A DNA stretch of 64,000 nt from Chitinophagaceae bacterium (GCA_016717285.1 JADKFU010000002.1:62001-126000); one strand, 5' to 3'; positions 9,481-18,236 are shown, counted from the first letter of the stretch. Numbers and translations: made by a program. The notes: generated from the letters alone by a model not told the origin.

Positions 9481-9555
9481 CTAGTTAAGTCCAGGCAGAA
9501 GATGATTAAACAATTCAATGAAATTCTATCTTCAAACTCTAAATCAAATTTGCTT

Positions 9556-9978
9556 ATGCCATTTGTAAGAGTATGGATTCACCTTGTTTGGTCAACAAAA
9601 AACAGAACGCCATTATTGACATCAAGATTAAGATTTAAAGTGGGGAGATTTCTAAAAAAGGATTCTGTTGACCATGATATTTACCTTGATATGGTAAACG
9701 GATACGATGATCATCTTCATTGCCTGGTTTTGTTGAAAGCAACGCAGACAATCGCTGATGTGGTAAAACAATTGAAAGGAGGCTCATCAAAATGGATTAA
9801 CGACGGCAATTTTGCAAAGGAATGTTTTGAGTGGCAAGATGACTATTATGCAATTTCAGTTAGTGAGTCCAATTTGAAACGCGTTCGGAACTACATTAAG
9901 AATCAGGTAAAACATCATCGCACCAAATCATTCAGTAATGAAATAAAACTATTTGAGCGATTGTTTGATGAAAAATGA
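9556..9978 (+). CDS. REP-associated-type tyrosine (HUH, IS200/IS605-like) transposase, Y1_Tnp family
   Basis: The protein MPFVRVWIHLVWSTKNRTPL... has the Y1_Tnp layout. The HUH metal site is HLH in YDDHLHCLVLL (residues 53 and 55 from the ATG at 9556). The catalytic Tyr is in NYIKNQVKHH (Tyr 113), and there is an aromatic-rich start (VWIHLVWSTKNR). The frame is open from an earlier ATG at 9502, but homologues normally begin at the MPF methionine. It is a single domain of 140 residues that looks intact. It sits between two arms of its probable palindromic substrates, the arrangement known for RAYTs, which bind and nick REP hairpins in single-stranded DNA. No target-site duplications or classic IS200 ends are visible right at the gene. 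Function is inferred. Confidence 0.88.
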   Translation: MPFVRVWIHLVWSTKNRTPLLTSRLRFKVGRFLKKDSVDHDIYLDMVNGYDDHLHCLVLLKATQTIADVVKQLKGGSSKWINDGNFAKECFEWQDDYYAISVSESNLKRVRNYIKNQVKHHRTKSFSNEIKLFERLFDEK

Positions 9979-9994
9979 TGGCCAATCTTTGCCT

Positions 9995-10762
9995 TTATTT
10001 CAATCGCTTTCTATTGGTTTTAATATTAATTGCAATCAAATTAGCCGTCGATTAAAATCAACTGCAACAGATACCGTAGTCGCAACACCTGGCCCTATTT
10101 CCAATCTTATCTAATTAAATGATCAAAATGAATAGTAAAACGCGTTCTCACAGTATGGTATCTCTTACACCCGATTTCAATCGAGCGATAATGATTGGTA
10201 ATCAAATTAGCCGTCGATTAAAATCAATTGCAACAGATACTGTAGTCGCAACACCTGGCCCTATTTCCAATCTTATCTAATTAAATGATCAAAATGAATA
10301 GGAAAACGCGTCTCACAGAATGGTATCTCTTGCACCCGATTTCAATCGGGTGATAATGATTGGCATTCAAATTAGCCGTCGATTAAAATCAACTGCAACA
10401 GATACCGTAATAGCAACACCTGACCCTATTTCCAATCTTATCTAATTAAATGATCAAAATGAATAGGAAAACGCGTTCTCACAGAATGGTATCTCTTGCA
10501 CCCGATTTCAATCGGGTGATAATGATTGGCATTCAAATTTGCCGTCGATTAAAATCAACTGCAACAGATACCGTAATCGCAACACCTGTCTCCAATGTCA
10601 ATTCCAATCTTACAAAAGCAAATGATCACGATTAATAAAAGAAATACGTTCGCAAAGAATAGTATCTATTGCACCCGATTTTAATCGGGTGAAAATGGAA
10701 GCGATTTAATTCAACGGCGATTATAAAAATCTTTCATTTAATTTACAATCTGCACACGATTA
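9995..10762. repeat. Right array of the same palindromic units, more degenerate
   Basis: P1 copies start at 10168 (right arm mutated to AATCGAGCG), 10333, 10499 and 10672, at spacings of 165, 166 and 173. P2 copies begin at about 10044, 10210, 10376 and 10541. All have an intact left arm GCCGTCGATT but a mismatched right arm (AATCAACTGC or AATCAATTGC), unlike the inner left-array copies. The array ends in a decayed unit (10705-10762) whose last GATTAAAATC lies 12 bases before the glycogen phosphorylase GTG. The unit contains a 61-codon frame in several copies; its length is not a multiple of three and copies with indels lose it, so I treat it as non-coding. Confidence 0.88.
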
Positions 10763-10773
10763 AAATCCAACAG

Positions 10774-13236
10774 GTGACTCAAGGCATCAATCAAGATCGT
10801 TTTATAAATACACCGGAGGAAATTAAAGAAGCCATTCTCGACAATCTCTATTATGTGCAGGGAAGAACTCCGGAAATAGCCACTTTAAATGATTGGTACT
10901 TGGCTGTAGCGTACACGCTTCGGGGCCGGATGCTCAATGGCTGGATTCCATCATTGAAAAAATTGCATAAGTCGGGTGAGAGAATAGTAGGTTACCTGTC
11001 GGCTGAATTTCTTGTCGGCCCTCACCTTGGCAACGTACTGATCAATCTTAATATTCATGATGAAGTAAGAAAAGCGATAGAACTGCTGGGGCTTGATTTC
11101 AACAAGGTGATTCAACAGGAAGAAGAACCCGGACTTGGAAATGGCGGACTTGGAAGACTGGCAGCCTGTTATCTTGATTCGCTCGCAACACTTAAAGTGC
11201 CCGCTATTGGTTATGGAATCCGATATGAGTTTGGAATTTTTGACCAGCGCATTGAAAATGGTGAACAAGTGGAAATTGCTGATAAGTGGCTCCGGTTCGG
11301 TAATCCATGGGAATTTCCACAGACGGAGATTGCTTACAAAGTGAAGTTCGGCGGTCATACGGCAGCACAAACGGATGATGACGGTAAGTATCGCGTAACC
11401 TGGACACCTGATTACGAAGTGAAAGGAGTGGCCTATGACACACCAATTCCGGGATATAAAAATGACAACGTTAGTTTTTTACGGTTGTGGAAATCAGAAG
11501 CGGTGGAGTCGTTCGACTTCGGTGAATTCAACCGCGGCAATTACGAAGCTGCCGTAGATGAAAAAATAAGGGCCGAAACATTTTCCAAAGTGCTTTATCC
11601 GAATGATGTGCCTGAAGCCGGTAAAAGGCTGCGGCTGAGTCAGCAGTATTTTTTTGTTTCCTGCTCCTTGCAGGATGCTATCCGTATGCAACAGCTCCGT
11701 GGACATCCGTTGAATGCGCTCCATGAAAATGTTGCCTTACAACTGAATGATACGCATCCATCCATCGCCATTCCGGAGTTGATGCGGTTACTTGTTGATG
11801 AACATCAGATGGAGTGGAAAGAGGCCTGGAAGATTACGCAACAAACTTTCGGTTATACCAATCATACATTGTTACCGGAAGCATTGGAGAAATGGCCGAT
11901 GTATTTATTTCAGTCTGTGTTGCCAAGGCATCTCGAAATTATTTTTGAAATCAATCAGCGATTCCTGGATGAGGTGAAGGAGCGGTTTCCCGGTGATGAT
12001 CAACTGTTGTCGCGTCTTTCTATTATTGATGAGGCCGGCGGCAAAGCAATTCGAATGGCGCACCTCGCATCCGTGGGCAGTCATCACATCAATGGCGTAT
12101 CGGCTTTGCATACGGAGTTACTGAAAAAGGAAGTGCTGCATGATTTCTATACGGTTGCTCCGGAAAAATTCCTGAACATCACTAACGGTGTAACACCAAG
12201 GAGATGGATGAAACAATATAATCCAGGATTGAGTGCTCTTCTTACCGAACACCTGGGCGATAGTTGGGTTACACATCTTGAAACAGATTTAAAGAAATTA
12301 ACGCAACTGGCTGATGACACTGCTTTTCAATCAAGATGGAAAGAAATCAAGCAAAAAAATAAACGGGCACTGGCTGATCAACTCATTATTACTACCGGTG
12401 TGCTGGTGAATCCGGAATCGCTCTTTGAAATTCAGGTGAAGCGGATTCATGAATACAAGCGACAGCATTTAAGTCTGTTGCACATCATCACACAATTCAA
12501 CCGGATTAAAAAAAATCCGGAAGCCGAAATTGTTCCACGCACTTATATATTCGGAGGTAAAGCTGCTCCCGGATATTTTCTTGCCAAGCTCATTATCAGA
12601 CTCATCAATGCAATGGCTGAAACCATCAACAACGATTTTGATGTGGCGGGAAGAATGAAAATTGTTTTCTATCCTGATTTCAATGTAAAGAATAGTGAAA
12701 GGTTGTATCGCGCAGCAGACCTCTCAGTGCAGATTTCTACTGCCGGAAAAGAAGCATCAGGAACCGGTAACATGAAATTTTCCATGAACGGCGCGCTCAC
12801 CATCGGTACGCTGGATGGTGCCAATATTGAAATACGGGATGCTGTGGGCGCTGAAAATTTTTTCCTCTTTGGGAATACCGCCGATGAAATTGCTGCATGG
12901 AAAGCCAAAGGATACCGTCCGCTGGATTTTTATGAACAGCATTCTGAGCTCAAAGAAGCAATCGATACGATTCAGTCTGGAATTTTTTCGAATGGTGATA
13001 ACAGTGTATTCAGACCATTGGTCGATTCACTGCTGAATGATGATCCTTATTTTGTGCTGGCAGATTACGATGCTTTTATAAAGTGCCAGGAAAAAATTGC
13101 TGAAACATATCTGCAATCTGAGAGGTGGTTGAAAATGTCAATCCTCAATGTAGCCGGGATGGGTTATTTTTCTTCCGACAGGTCGGTGCGGGAATACTGT
13201 GAAAAAATTTGGAACATAAAGCTCCGTAAGAATTAA
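10774..13236 (+). CDS. glgP: Glycogen/alpha-glucan phosphorylase
   Basis: This GT35 enzyme releases glucose 1-phosphate from alpha-1,4-glucan ends using pyridoxal phosphate. The 820-residue length is normal. Seen motifs: N-terminal NDWYLAVAYTLRGRMLNGW, EPGLGNGGLGRLAACYLDSL, LNDTHPSIAIPELMR, KRIHEYKRQ, and the PLP site EASGTGNMKFSMNGALT with Lys 668 as the Schiff-base lysine. The start is a GTG at 10774; no ATG lies between it and the in-frame TGA at 10690, so the palindromic array may have altered the original 5' end. It is the first gene of a glgP-glgX-esterase operon (8-base gap to the next gene). Confidence 0.97.
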   Translation: MTQGINQDRFINTPEEIKEAILDNLYYVQGRTPEIATLNDWYLAVAYTLRGRMLNGWIPSLKKLHKSGERIVGYLSAEFLVGPHLGNVLINLNIHDEVRKAIELLGLDFNKVIQQEEEPGLGNGGLGRLAACYLDSLATLKVPAIGYGIRYEFGIFDQRIENGEQVEIADKWLRFGNPWEFPQTEIAYKVKFGGHTAAQTDDDGKYRVTWTPDYEVKGVAYDTPIPGYKNDNVSFLRLWKSEAVESFDFGEFNRGNYEAAVDEKIRAETFSKVLYPNDVPEAGKRLRLSQQYFFVSCSLQDAIRMQQLRGHPLNALHENVALQLNDTHPSIAIPELMRLLVDEHQMEWKEAWKITQQTFGYTNHTLLPEALEKWPMYLFQSVLPRHLEIIFEINQRFLDEVKERFPGDDQLLSRLSIIDEAGGKAIRMAHLASVGSHHINGVSALHTELLKKEVLHDFYTVAPEKFLNITNGVTPRRWMKQYNPGLSALLTEHLGDSWVTHLETDLKKLTQLADDTAFQSRWKEIKQKNKRALADQLIITTGVLVNPESLFEIQVKRIHEYKRQHLSLLHIITQFNRIKKNPEAEIVPRTYIFGGKAAPGYFLAKLIIRLINAMAETINNDFDVAGRMKIVFYPDFNVKNSERLYRAADLSVQISTAGKEASGTGNMKFSMNGALTIGTLDGANIEIRDAVGAENFFLFGNTADEIAAWKAKGYRPLDFYEQHSELKEAIDTIQSGIFSNGDNSVFRPLVDSLLNDDPYFVLADYDAFIKCQEKIAETYLQSERWLKMSILNVAGMGYFSSDRSVREYCEKIWNIKLRKN

Positions 13237-13244
13237 AAAACATT

Positions 13245-15347
13245 ATGATGAGCTTGACTACAGCGAGTGGAGTAACGAATGAACGAGGCCTCTCACATCC
13301 GTTGGGTGCCACGCTAACAAAAGATGGCGCTAACTTTTCTCTCTTTTCAAAAAATGCCACCGGTGTAGAGTTGTTGTTTTTTCGGCACGTAAATGACCTC
13401 CGGCCTTCGCATGTTATTCAACTTGATAAGAGTCGCAATAAAACATATCATTACTGGCATGTTTTTATTCCCGGAATAAAATCCGGGCAACTATACGGTT
13501 ATCGTGTGCATGGTCCCCATGATCCCGTTAACGGCCATCGTTTTGATCACGATAAAATATTGCTCGACCCATACTGTAAGGCAGTGGCAGTTCCCGATGG
13601 TTTCAACAGAGATGAATTCAAACAGCATGGCAAAGCAGTGGCTCCATCCATGAAAAGTGTAGTAGCTGACCTGTCACTTTACGATTGGGAAGGGGACAAG
13701 CCGCTCGAGTTGCCTTTTTCAGAAACCATTATTTATGAGATGCATGTGGCAGGTTTCACGAAACATCCTAATTCAGGAGTTGCAGCGGAGAAAAGAGGAA
13801 CGTATAAAGGGCTGATTGAAAAAATTCCTTACCTCGTCGACCTGGGAATTACTGCTGTGGAGTTGCTTCCTGTTTTTCAGTTTGATAAGCAGGACTGTCC
13901 GGTTGGGAAAGTAAATTATTGGGGTTATTGCCCGGTCTCTTTCTTCGCGCCACACCAGGATTATTCTTCTGGCTCAAATCCTTTGCAGGCGCTGGATGAT
14001 TTTCGCGACATGGTGAAAGCATTTCATCAGGCCGGATTGGAAGTGATATTGGATGTAGTGTTCAATCATACGGCAGAAGTAGCTGAAGATGGGCCGACGT
14101 ATGGATTTAAAGGAATCGACAATAGCATTTACTATATCCTCGACAAAGACAAATCGAAGTATGCGAATTACTCCGGCACGGGAAATACACTCAACGCTAA
14201 TCAATCTATTGTAAGAAGAATGATTATTGATTCCATTCATTTTTGGGTGAAAGAAATGCACGTGGATGGATTTCGTTTCGATCTCGCTTCTATACTTGCG
14301 CGGGATGAGTCCGGCGGCACACTGGTAAATCCGCCATTATTATGGGACCTTGAATCAGATCCTGTACTGGCAGGTGTGAAGCTCATTGCAGAAGCATGGG
14401 ATGCTGCGGGATTATACCAGGTAGGATCTTTTGCCGGTGATAGCTGGAAGGAATGGAACGGAAAATTCAGGGATGATGTGCGTTCGTTTTTGAAAGGTGA
14501 TAACGGTGCTATTCCACACCTTGCTTCAAGGCTTTTAGGAAGTCCTGATATTTATTTGCAGAAGGACAGGGAACCGGAACAGAGCATCAACTTTGTTACA
14601 TGCCACGATGGATTCACATTGAATGACCTGGTTAGTTACAATGAAAAACACAATGAAGAGAATGGTGAGCGCGGCAATGACGGCACTAATAATAATTTAA
14701 GCTGGAACTGTGGTGTAGAAGGCCCTACCGATCTTATGATGGTAGAAGCGATCCGCAATGTGCAGGTGAAAAATTTCCTCACCATCAACGTGCTGTCACT
14801 CGGTGTGCCCATGCTTTCGATGGGTGATGAAGTGCGCAGAACACAATATGGAAATAACAACGCCTATTGTCACGATAGTGAATTGACATGGTTTGATTGG
14901 TCACTGTTGGAGAAGCATGCCGACGTTCTTCGGTTCGTGCAAATTCTGAATGGCGTAAGAAACATCCGCGACACTGCGCAAAAAAAATATCAAATGAGGT
15001 TGAAGGAGCTGCTTGATAAACCGCTTATATCATGGCACGGAGTAAAGCTTAATAAGCCTGACTGGGGTGAATCCTCACATTCCATTGCTGTTACTACATT
15101 GTCAATCGGAGGATCAGTACTGATGCATTACCTTTTCAACGCTTACGACAAGCCGCTTGTGTTTGAAATACCGGCCGTGAATAAAGCTGCCGGTCAGGTT
15201 TGGAAAAGATGGATCGATACTTCACTTCCTTCCCCACATGATATTTCCTTTTGGGATGATGCTCCTGTTCATGATGGAAAAACGTATGACGTACAGCAAC
15301 AATCTGTGGTAATTCTGTTTACAAGAATAGATTCAAAAGCAACCTGA
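13245..15347 (+). CDS. glgX: Glycogen debranching enzyme (isoamylase type, GH13_11)
   Basis: The 700-residue protein has an N-terminal CBM48 domain (about residues 10-110: HPLGATLTKDGANFSLFSKN) and a GH13 barrel. The catalytic residues are visible: nucleophile Asp 346 in VDGFRFDLAS, acid/base Glu 383 in LIAEAWDAAG and Asp 455 in VTCHDGFTLNDL. The conserved DVVFNHTAE marks region I. It removes the alpha-1,6 branches left as limit dextrin by the phosphorylase encoded just upstream. The start could be either of two adjacent ATGs (13245, 13248). The spacing to both neighbours (8 and 10 bases) indicates translation from one transcript. Confidence 0.96.
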   Translation: MMSLTTASGVTNERGLSHPLGATLTKDGANFSLFSKNATGVELLFFRHVNDLRPSHVIQLDKSRNKTYHYWHVFIPGIKSGQLYGYRVHGPHDPVNGHRFDHDKILLDPYCKAVAVPDGFNRDEFKQHGKAVAPSMKSVVADLSLYDWEGDKPLELPFSETIIYEMHVAGFTKHPNSGVAAEKRGTYKGLIEKIPYLVDLGITAVELLPVFQFDKQDCPVGKVNYWGYCPVSFFAPHQDYSSGSNPLQALDDFRDMVKAFHQAGLEVILDVVFNHTAEVAEDGPTYGFKGIDNSIYYILDKDKSKYANYSGTGNTLNANQSIVRRMIIDSIHFWVKEMHVDGFRFDLASILARDESGGTLVNPPLLWDLESDPVLAGVKLIAEAWDAAGLYQVGSFAGDSWKEWNGKFRDDVRSFLKGDNGAIPHLASRLLGSPDIYLQKDREPEQSINFVTCHDGFTLNDLVSYNEKHNEENGERGNDGTNNNLSWNCGVEGPTDLMMVEAIRNVQVKNFLTINVLSLGVPMLSMGDEVRRTQYGNNNAYCHDSELTWFDWSLLEKHADVLRFVQILNGVRNIRDTAQKKYQMRLKELLDKPLISWHGVKLNKPDWGESSHSIAVTTLSIGGSVLMHYLFNAYDKPLVFEIPAVNKAAGQVWKRWIDTSLPSPHDISFWDDAPVHDGKTYDVQQQSVVILFTRIDSKAT

Positions 15348-15357
15348 GCACTGAAAT

Positions 15358-16077
15358 ATGTACACTGCATTATACATCACTGAGCTCAATATCAAGAGAA
15401 GAATATGGGTGTACTTGCCGGGTGATTATGCAATTTCAGAAAAACGATATCCTGTGTTATACATGCAGGATGGTCAAAATCTTTTTGATGTGAAGGCTTC
15501 GTTTTCCGGAGAATGGCAGATTGATGAATACCTTGATTCTGTAAATTTTGCGGGAATAGTAGTGGGAATCGATAATGGCGGTGAAACACGGATCAATGAA
15601 TACAATCCAAATAACACGGAGCAACATGGCATGGGATTAGGCCGTGTATATCTCAATATTCTTGTTACAATCCTGAAACCATATATCGATAAAAATTTCA
15701 GAACCATTTCTGGACCAGGGCATACTGCTATAGCAGGCAGCTCACTCGGTGGATTAATTTCTTTTTATGCAGGGTTGTACTATCCAAAAGTATTCGGCGC
15801 TGTGGGTGTCATCTCTCCTTCCTTCTGGCTGGTGCCGGATGTGTTAGCGCAGATTGATGCCATGCCGGCAAAAGGATACGAGCATCAGCGATATTATTTC
15901 TACGGCGGAAAGAAAGAAGGAGAGAACATGGTACCGTTGATGGAAGCCGTCAGCAGCCGCCTTGAAAAAATAATGAAGTGCAAGGTGATAGTAAGCATCA
16001 GTGAAACCGGCACCCATAGCGAAAGCAGCTGGCGGAAAATGTTTCCGGCTTTTTATGAGTGGTTGCGAAGAAAATGA
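15358..16077 (+). CDS. Alpha/beta-hydrolase fold esterase (PF00756 type)
   Basis: The 239-residue cytoplasmic protein lacks a signal peptide. It shows PVLYMQDGQNLFD near residue 35, the nucleophile elbow AGSSLGGLIS (Ser about residue 127), and a likely catalytic His in ETGTHSESSWR near the C-terminus. This is the pattern of the esterase D / ferulic-acid-esterase-like family. Ten bases after glgX, it is the last gene of the glycogen operon. The substrate is unknown: a sugar ester or an acylated glucan is possible given the context, but that is inference only. Confidence 0.85.
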   Translation: MYTALYITELNIKRRIWVYLPGDYAISEKRYPVLYMQDGQNLFDVKASFSGEWQIDEYLDSVNFAGIVVGIDNGGETRINEYNPNNTEQHGMGLGRVYLNILVTILKPYIDKNFRTISGPGHTAIAGSSLGGLISFYAGLYYPKVFGAVGVISPSFWLVPDVLAQIDAMPAKGYEHQRYYFYGGKKEGENMVPLMEAVSSRLEKIMKCKVIVSISETGTHSESSWRKMFPAFYEWLRRK

Positions 16078-16156
16078 AAGAAGGTATCTGTAATTTTTTT
16101 TGCTACCTATCAAAAGTATTATGAAAACGGTAATCTATTAAACCGGATCTTTTATT

Positions 16157-16393
16157 TCAAAACGTAACGCCAAGGTTCATTATGCCGAATTGTTCCTCCG
16201 AAAATGGATTGAAATAATATCCTGTTACAGTAAACCAATTTTTCTGAAATGCGAGCAAACCGCCTTCTTGAAAATCCAATGCCGTCTCCTGCATCCTTAT
16301 TCGCTGTGTTACAATACCAAACCAGATCCAGTCTTTCGGTGAGAAATATGCTTCACTCCAATAGGATAAAAAATTATCATCGCTATTATCCAG
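16157..16393 (-). pseudogene. C-terminal remnant of an outer-membrane beta-barrel protein
   Basis: The 78-codon open stretch between TGA (16394-16396) and TGA (16157-16159) contains no suitable start codon. Its translation has alternating aromatic strands (YWSEAYFSPKDWIWFGIVTQ, KNWFTVTGYYFNPFSEEQ) and ends MNLGVTF, a terminal Phe typical of the last strand of bacterial beta-barrels. The N-terminal barrel and signal peptide are missing upstream. It appears to be the surviving 3' end of a deleted gene. Confidence 0.6.
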
Positions 16394-16724
16394 TCAAAAC
16401 AACAAAGGGCACAATAAAAACAATCATCCCCTCAAAAAACCTGAACGAGGCGCCGTATTCCCAGGTGTTGGCAATGAGAAAGTTTGTTGCCTGCCGAAAA
16501 TTATAGCAGCACGGACATGTTTGAAACAATTGTAACGCTCCGGCATTTTCAAAAGCAATTGGGTTGAGTAAAAATATCGGGAAAATAAAACCGGAAACTG
16601 TCTGCACGCCAGGGTTGTTTTAGACTTATGATGTGCAGATAGCAACAGGAGAGATGAAAATCGCTCCACGAAAAGTACCGCTTCCCAAATGCTGTGATGG
16701 CGAAATATTTTTTGATCGAAAAAT
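16394..16724. other. Stretch between two gene remnants, no supported gene
   Basis: The region lies between the barrel remnant and the early stop of the VIT-like gene. A 73-codon minus-strand frame (16386-16607) is hydrophobic near its ends and contains CPCC, but I cannot place it in a family. It may be degenerate DNA left by the deletion that removed the 3' end of the VIT-like gene and the 5' end of the barrel gene. Confidence 0.4.
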
Positions 16725-17300
16725 TCAACCTGTTGCGAAAAGTAATGCCAGCGCTATGCTGTTGGAAACTCTTGTTGCAAGAAATATATCTGTCATGAAA
16801 ATAAATGGAATGGCAACAGGAAAAGTGGAGATGAACACAAGCAGAAAAGTTTTTACAGCCCCTAAAATGTCATTCCAGGTTACAATTGTTTTGTGAGGTG
16901 GCGCCGGAAGTTTCTTGATTTCGCTGCGGAAATAACTGTAATGTTCATCCTTTAACAATAAGCCCATCACAGGAGGCAAAGCATCTCTGATGGCCTCATC
17001 TGCTATTGTATCAGTAGGAGCATTCCGTATGAGGTGAACGGCATCCATGGATATTCCACGATACATCATCACTGAAAAAATGTAAATGAAAGAATCAATA
17101 ATTCCCCATGCAACATTACAACCATGCCCCACATACAGACGGACTTCATTGCGACATTCTGTTGCAATATTAATGGTACAGGTAAAAGTAAGTACCATGA
17201 TGAGTCCGAAAATTACTTCATTGATGCGCTCTACGGTATCAAGCTTACCGCTGTTCTGCTTAATGAGTCCGTGCCAGAAAGTTGTTTTCACGACTGCCAT
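16725..17300 (-). CDS. VIT1/CCC1-like (VIT family) membrane protein, probably 3'-truncated
   Basis: The start RINEVIFGLIMVLTFTCTIN (about residues 25-44) is the first helix motif of VIT/CCC1-like transporters as found in bacteria, and ILGAVKTFLLVFISTFPVAI with IFLATRVSNSIALALLFATG matches the later helices. The frame stops with TGA immediately after FATG, where relatives continue (usually with Trp) into one or two more helices. The 191-residue product therefore lacks the C-terminal membrane segment(s). In full-length relatives the role is metal (Fe/Mn) transport or is unknown. Whether this shortened form works is doubtful. The ATG start is at 17298-17300. Confidence 0.75.
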   Translation of the reverse strand: MAVVKTTFWHGLIKQNSGKLDTVERINEVIFGLIMVLTFTCTINIATECRNEVRLYVGHGCNVAWGIIDSFIYIFSVMMYRGISMDAVHLIRNAPTDTIADEAIRDALPPVMGLLLKDEHYSYFRSEIKKLPAPPHKTIVTWNDILGAVKTFLLVFISTFPVAIPFIFMTDIFLATRVSNSIALALLFATG

Positions 17301-17473
17301 AAGAAAATGATTATTTGCTATAATTATTACGTGTAATATAGGTATCCGTGGCAGAAAAATAAATGCTATAGGTCATGCTGCTATTTTTGGTTTATCATTA
17401 CAATATTAAAGTACTGAATGCTACAAAAAGAATGATAAATTGTAGCATTGCACCATCATTCAAACTGATTAAT

Positions 17474-17845
17474 ATGGAACTTAACGCTTTGTCAATCCGC
17501 CCTTTTATCGGTGCCAGGAATTTTGAACTTTCCCGCAGCTTTTACCGCGACCTTGGTTTTACGGAAAGCGTTTTAAGTCCCAACTTTTCTTATTTCAAAA
17601 CCGGAGCATTCGGATTTTATCTGCAGGATGCTGATGTGAAAGACTGGATAGATAATACCATGGTTTTTGTAGAAGTGCAGGATGTTGAACTTTTTTGGAA
17701 GGACGTACAATCATTAGAACTGGCTGCTAAATACGAAGGCGTTAGATTGGTGCCAATACGCAAAATGGAATGGGGCAAAGAGTGTTTTGTGCACGACCCT
17801 TCCGGGATTCTGTGGCACTTCGGAGAATTCAGTAAAAGTAAATGA
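17474..17845 (+). CDS. VOC superfamily (glyoxalase/bleomycin-resistance-like) protein
   Basis: The 123-residue protein begins MELNALSIRPFIGARNFELS, with SRSFYRDLGFTESVLSP, typical of the first beta-alpha-beta-beta-beta unit of VOC proteins. It ends with ECFVHDPSGILWHFGEF, where HDPSGILWHF is the usual 'DPDGN..E' metal-side strand, here without the Glu. The frame is open upstream to 17375 but the ATG at 17474 gives the right N-terminus. Members bind small ligands or act as metal-dependent lyases or dioxygenases; no substrate can be assigned. The TfoX-like gene follows 46 bases later. Confidence 0.85.
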   Translation: MELNALSIRPFIGARNFELSRSFYRDLGFTESVLSPNFSYFKTGAFGFYLQDADVKDWIDNTMVFVEVQDVELFWKDVQSLELAAKYEGVRLVPIRKMEWGKECFVHDPSGILWHFGEFSKSK

Positions 17846-17891
17846 ACCTCACGCCGTTTCTGTTTTTAAGAATTTCAAAAGAATTAAAACG

Positions 17892-18236
17892 ATGGCATAC
17901 AACGAAAAATTAGCAAGCCAAACACGTGAAATTATTGCCGAAACACACGACCATGTGGAAGAGAAAAAAATGTTTGGCGGATTGTGCTTCATGGTAAATG
18001 ATAAAATGTGTGTTGGTGTAGAACAGGAACGCCTTATGGTTCGGCTTGATCCGGCGAAGTATGAGGAAGCCATGCAAAAGGAAGGATGCACACCAATGGA
18101 TTTCACCGGAAGAATTATGAAGGGTTATGTATTTGTTGCTATCGAAGCACTGAACACAAGAAAAAAGCTTGCTTACTGGATTTCACTGGCATTGGAGTTT
18201 AATAAAACAGCGAAAGCATCAAGGAAGAAGAAATAG
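17892..18236 (+). CDS. TfoX/Sxy N-terminal domain protein
   Basis: The 114-residue protein consists of one TfoX_N domain: KKMFGGLCFMVNDKMCVGVE is its hallmark, followed by LMVRLDPAKYEEAM and GYVFVAIEAL. It lacks the C-terminal helix-hairpin-helix domain of the competence regulator Sxy, as do most stand-alone members outside the gammaproteobacteria, so a role in competence should not be assumed. The basic tail ends KASRKKK. The start is the ATG at 17892; the frame is open further upstream but overlaps the VOC gene. It is probably co-transcribed with that gene. Confidence 0.9.
   Translation: MAYNEKLASQTREIIAETHDHVEEKKMFGGLCFMVNDKMCVGVEQERLMVRLDPAKYEEAMQKEGCTPMDFTGRIMKGYVFVAIEALNTRKKLAYWISLALEFNKTAKASRKKK

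Larger units (their letters stand above)
8380..10762. mobile_element. Composite REP/RAYT-like locus (palindromic arrays plus transposase)
   Basis: About ten units carrying paired hairpins flank one HUH transposase gene. This matches the organisation of BIMEs with their RAYT in Proteobacteria, though the unit is far longer and more regular than a REP pair. The left arm has the regular, intact hairpins and the right arm has shorter, mutated units. This suggests that expansion was more recent on the left (inference). The locus separates an outer-membrane protein gene from the glycogen operon and probably supplies or replaces both their upstream regions. Confidence 0.75.

Noticed and set aside
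8485..10635. A repeated 61-62 codon frame (starting MIKMN...) in several units of the palindromic array
   Set aside because: The unit length is not a multiple of three, each frame crosses into the next unit, and copies with small indels lose it. Both hairpins lie inside it. The similarity between copies is explained by DNA repetition.
8380..10762. CRISPR array
   Set aside because: The repeats are about 172 bp with nearly no unique spacers, contain two palindromes, and no cas genes are nearby; a Y1 transposase sits inside.
16386..16607. 73-codon minus-strand frame with CPCC and hydrophobic ends
   Set aside because: It overlaps the barrel remnant in another frame and sits in a deletion scar; I could not place it in a family.
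818..17300. Reassigned TGA codon (Trp or Gly)
   Set aside because: TGA ends intact genes such as those for the debranching enzyme and the esterase; the in-frame TGAs here occur only in genes that show other decay.
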